Source: an uncultured Candidatus Saccharibacteria bacterium
GTDB taxonomy: Bacteria; Patescibacteriota; Saccharimonadia; Saccharimonadales; Saccharimonadaceae
DNA: 30,149 nt
Assembly: GCA_948623715.1 (NCBI GenBank)
Contig: CAPHDI010000013.1
Coordinates: 1-30,149, forward strand
Direction: 5' to 3'
Below, one piece after another: positions 29,941 through 30,149 of the stretch; the stretch's first letter is position 1, and every line of letters starts with the position of its first letter. The translations under genes were made by a program, and so were the position numbers. The notes under the pieces are model-generated. The model had not been told where the DNA came from. It saw only the letters and a list, made by a program, of their open reading frames with translations, and did not search any database.

Positions 29941-30149
29941 AGAAATGTTATCAAATTAGTAGAAATACAGTCGTTAGTGTTGGTTTTGTCTGGCATTTGT
30001 ATTGTCGTTTGCGGTAAGATGGCATCACGAGCCGATCACGTAAACGGTCAATACGACTGTCTGCTGATTTGATAACACCCTCGTGGTGCCATTTTTGTTT
30101 GGATTGATAGGGAAATGGTACTACTGAGGGAAGCTAGTAATATAACTTA
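29941..30149 (+). promoter_or_regulatory. Structured switch-like leader RNA, copy 3 (cut by window end)
   Basis: P1 pairs GTTATCAAATTAG (29947-29959) with CTGATTTGATAAC (30064-30076). Inner helices pair GTATTG/CAATAC (29999-30004/30049-30054) and CGTTTGCG/CGTAAACG (30006-30013/30039-30046). TGGCATCACGA (30020-30030) can pair with TCGTGGTGCCA (30081-30091), followed by T5. The alternative is GTGCCATTT with AAATGGTAC downstream (about 30112-30120). With copy 2 it shares the extra block AGTCG-K-TAGTGTTGGTTTTG. The controlled gene, probably another FISUMP protein, should begin just past the window. Confidence 0.78.

Noticed and set aside
1..30149. CRISPR array, integrase, transposase or prophage genes
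   Set aside because: No regularly spaced repeats and no protein with recognisable transposase, integrase, Cas or phage structural motifs were found.

Overview
The window looks like a chromosome segment from a Patescibacteria/CPR bacterium, most likely a Candidatus Saccharibacteria (TM7) relative. This is an inference. It rests on compact genes, the standard genetic code, several large secreted proteins with FISUMP (Fibrobacter succinogenes major paralogous) domains, Mur-ligase-like paralogues, a FemAB-type enzyme, and many promoters with no mRNA leader. No phage, plasmid, insertion-sequence transposase or CRISPR module is visible. Base composition is mixed and codon use is fairly uniform, except in the 14.3-15.5 kb block.

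Layout. 1-2.5 kb: the 3' end of a tRNA-Ser(GCU), a small membrane protein, an Ala/Pro-rich protein and a single-pass membrane protein. 2.5-4.9 kb: a structured RNA leader and a double-FISUMP protein. 4.9-6.9 kb: groES-groEL on the minus strand behind a CIRCE operator. 7-10.2 kb: a Cys-containing orphan protein, then a MurE-like ligase carrying a palindromic repeat inside its reading frame. 10.3-12.1 kb: a second leader and a single-FISUMP protein. 12.1-14.3 kb: a TM2-domain protein divergent from tsaD. 14.3-15.5 kb: a highly structured, probably transcribed region with a small lipoprotein-like ORF. 15.6-17.5 kb: a FemAB-like enzyme, a candidate minus-strand ncRNA and a GC-rich palindromic element. 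17.4-20.6 kb: valS and a four-helix membrane protein on the minus strand. 20.7-23.5 kb: an acidic protein, a HIT protein and a 530-aa orphan. 23.6-24.9 kb: an AAA/DUF4143 ATPase between two 67-bp direct repeats. 25-26.6 kb: a third FISUMP protein and a divergent leader copy, both minus. 26.6-28.7 kb: tRNA-Arg(GCG) and a membrane-anchored serpin. 28.8-30.1 kb: a truncated Mur-ligase-like protein, a possible small gene, and a leader copy running off the window end.

The most interesting system is a family of four structured RNA leaders. Three lie directly upstream of FISUMP surface-protein genes, and the fourth is cut off by the window end before its gene. Each starts just after an extended -10 promoter, has a 13-18 bp closing helix that differs in sequence but keeps its pairing, and carries a conserved segment (GGTGCCATTTT or its equivalent). 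That segment can pair either with an upstream TGGCATCACGA block, making a terminator- or pseudoknot-like helix followed by U5, or with a downstream AAAATGGCACC-like block. This is the architecture of an RNA switch controlling surface proteins, and I do not recognise it as a known class. Other notable items are a dispersed ~110-bp palindromic repeat found both in a 3' UTR and in frame inside murE, a constant 6-nt spacing between the -10 box and ATG in seven genes (leaderless mRNAs), shuffling of FISUMP and Ig-like modules, and a serpin with a long reactive loop.
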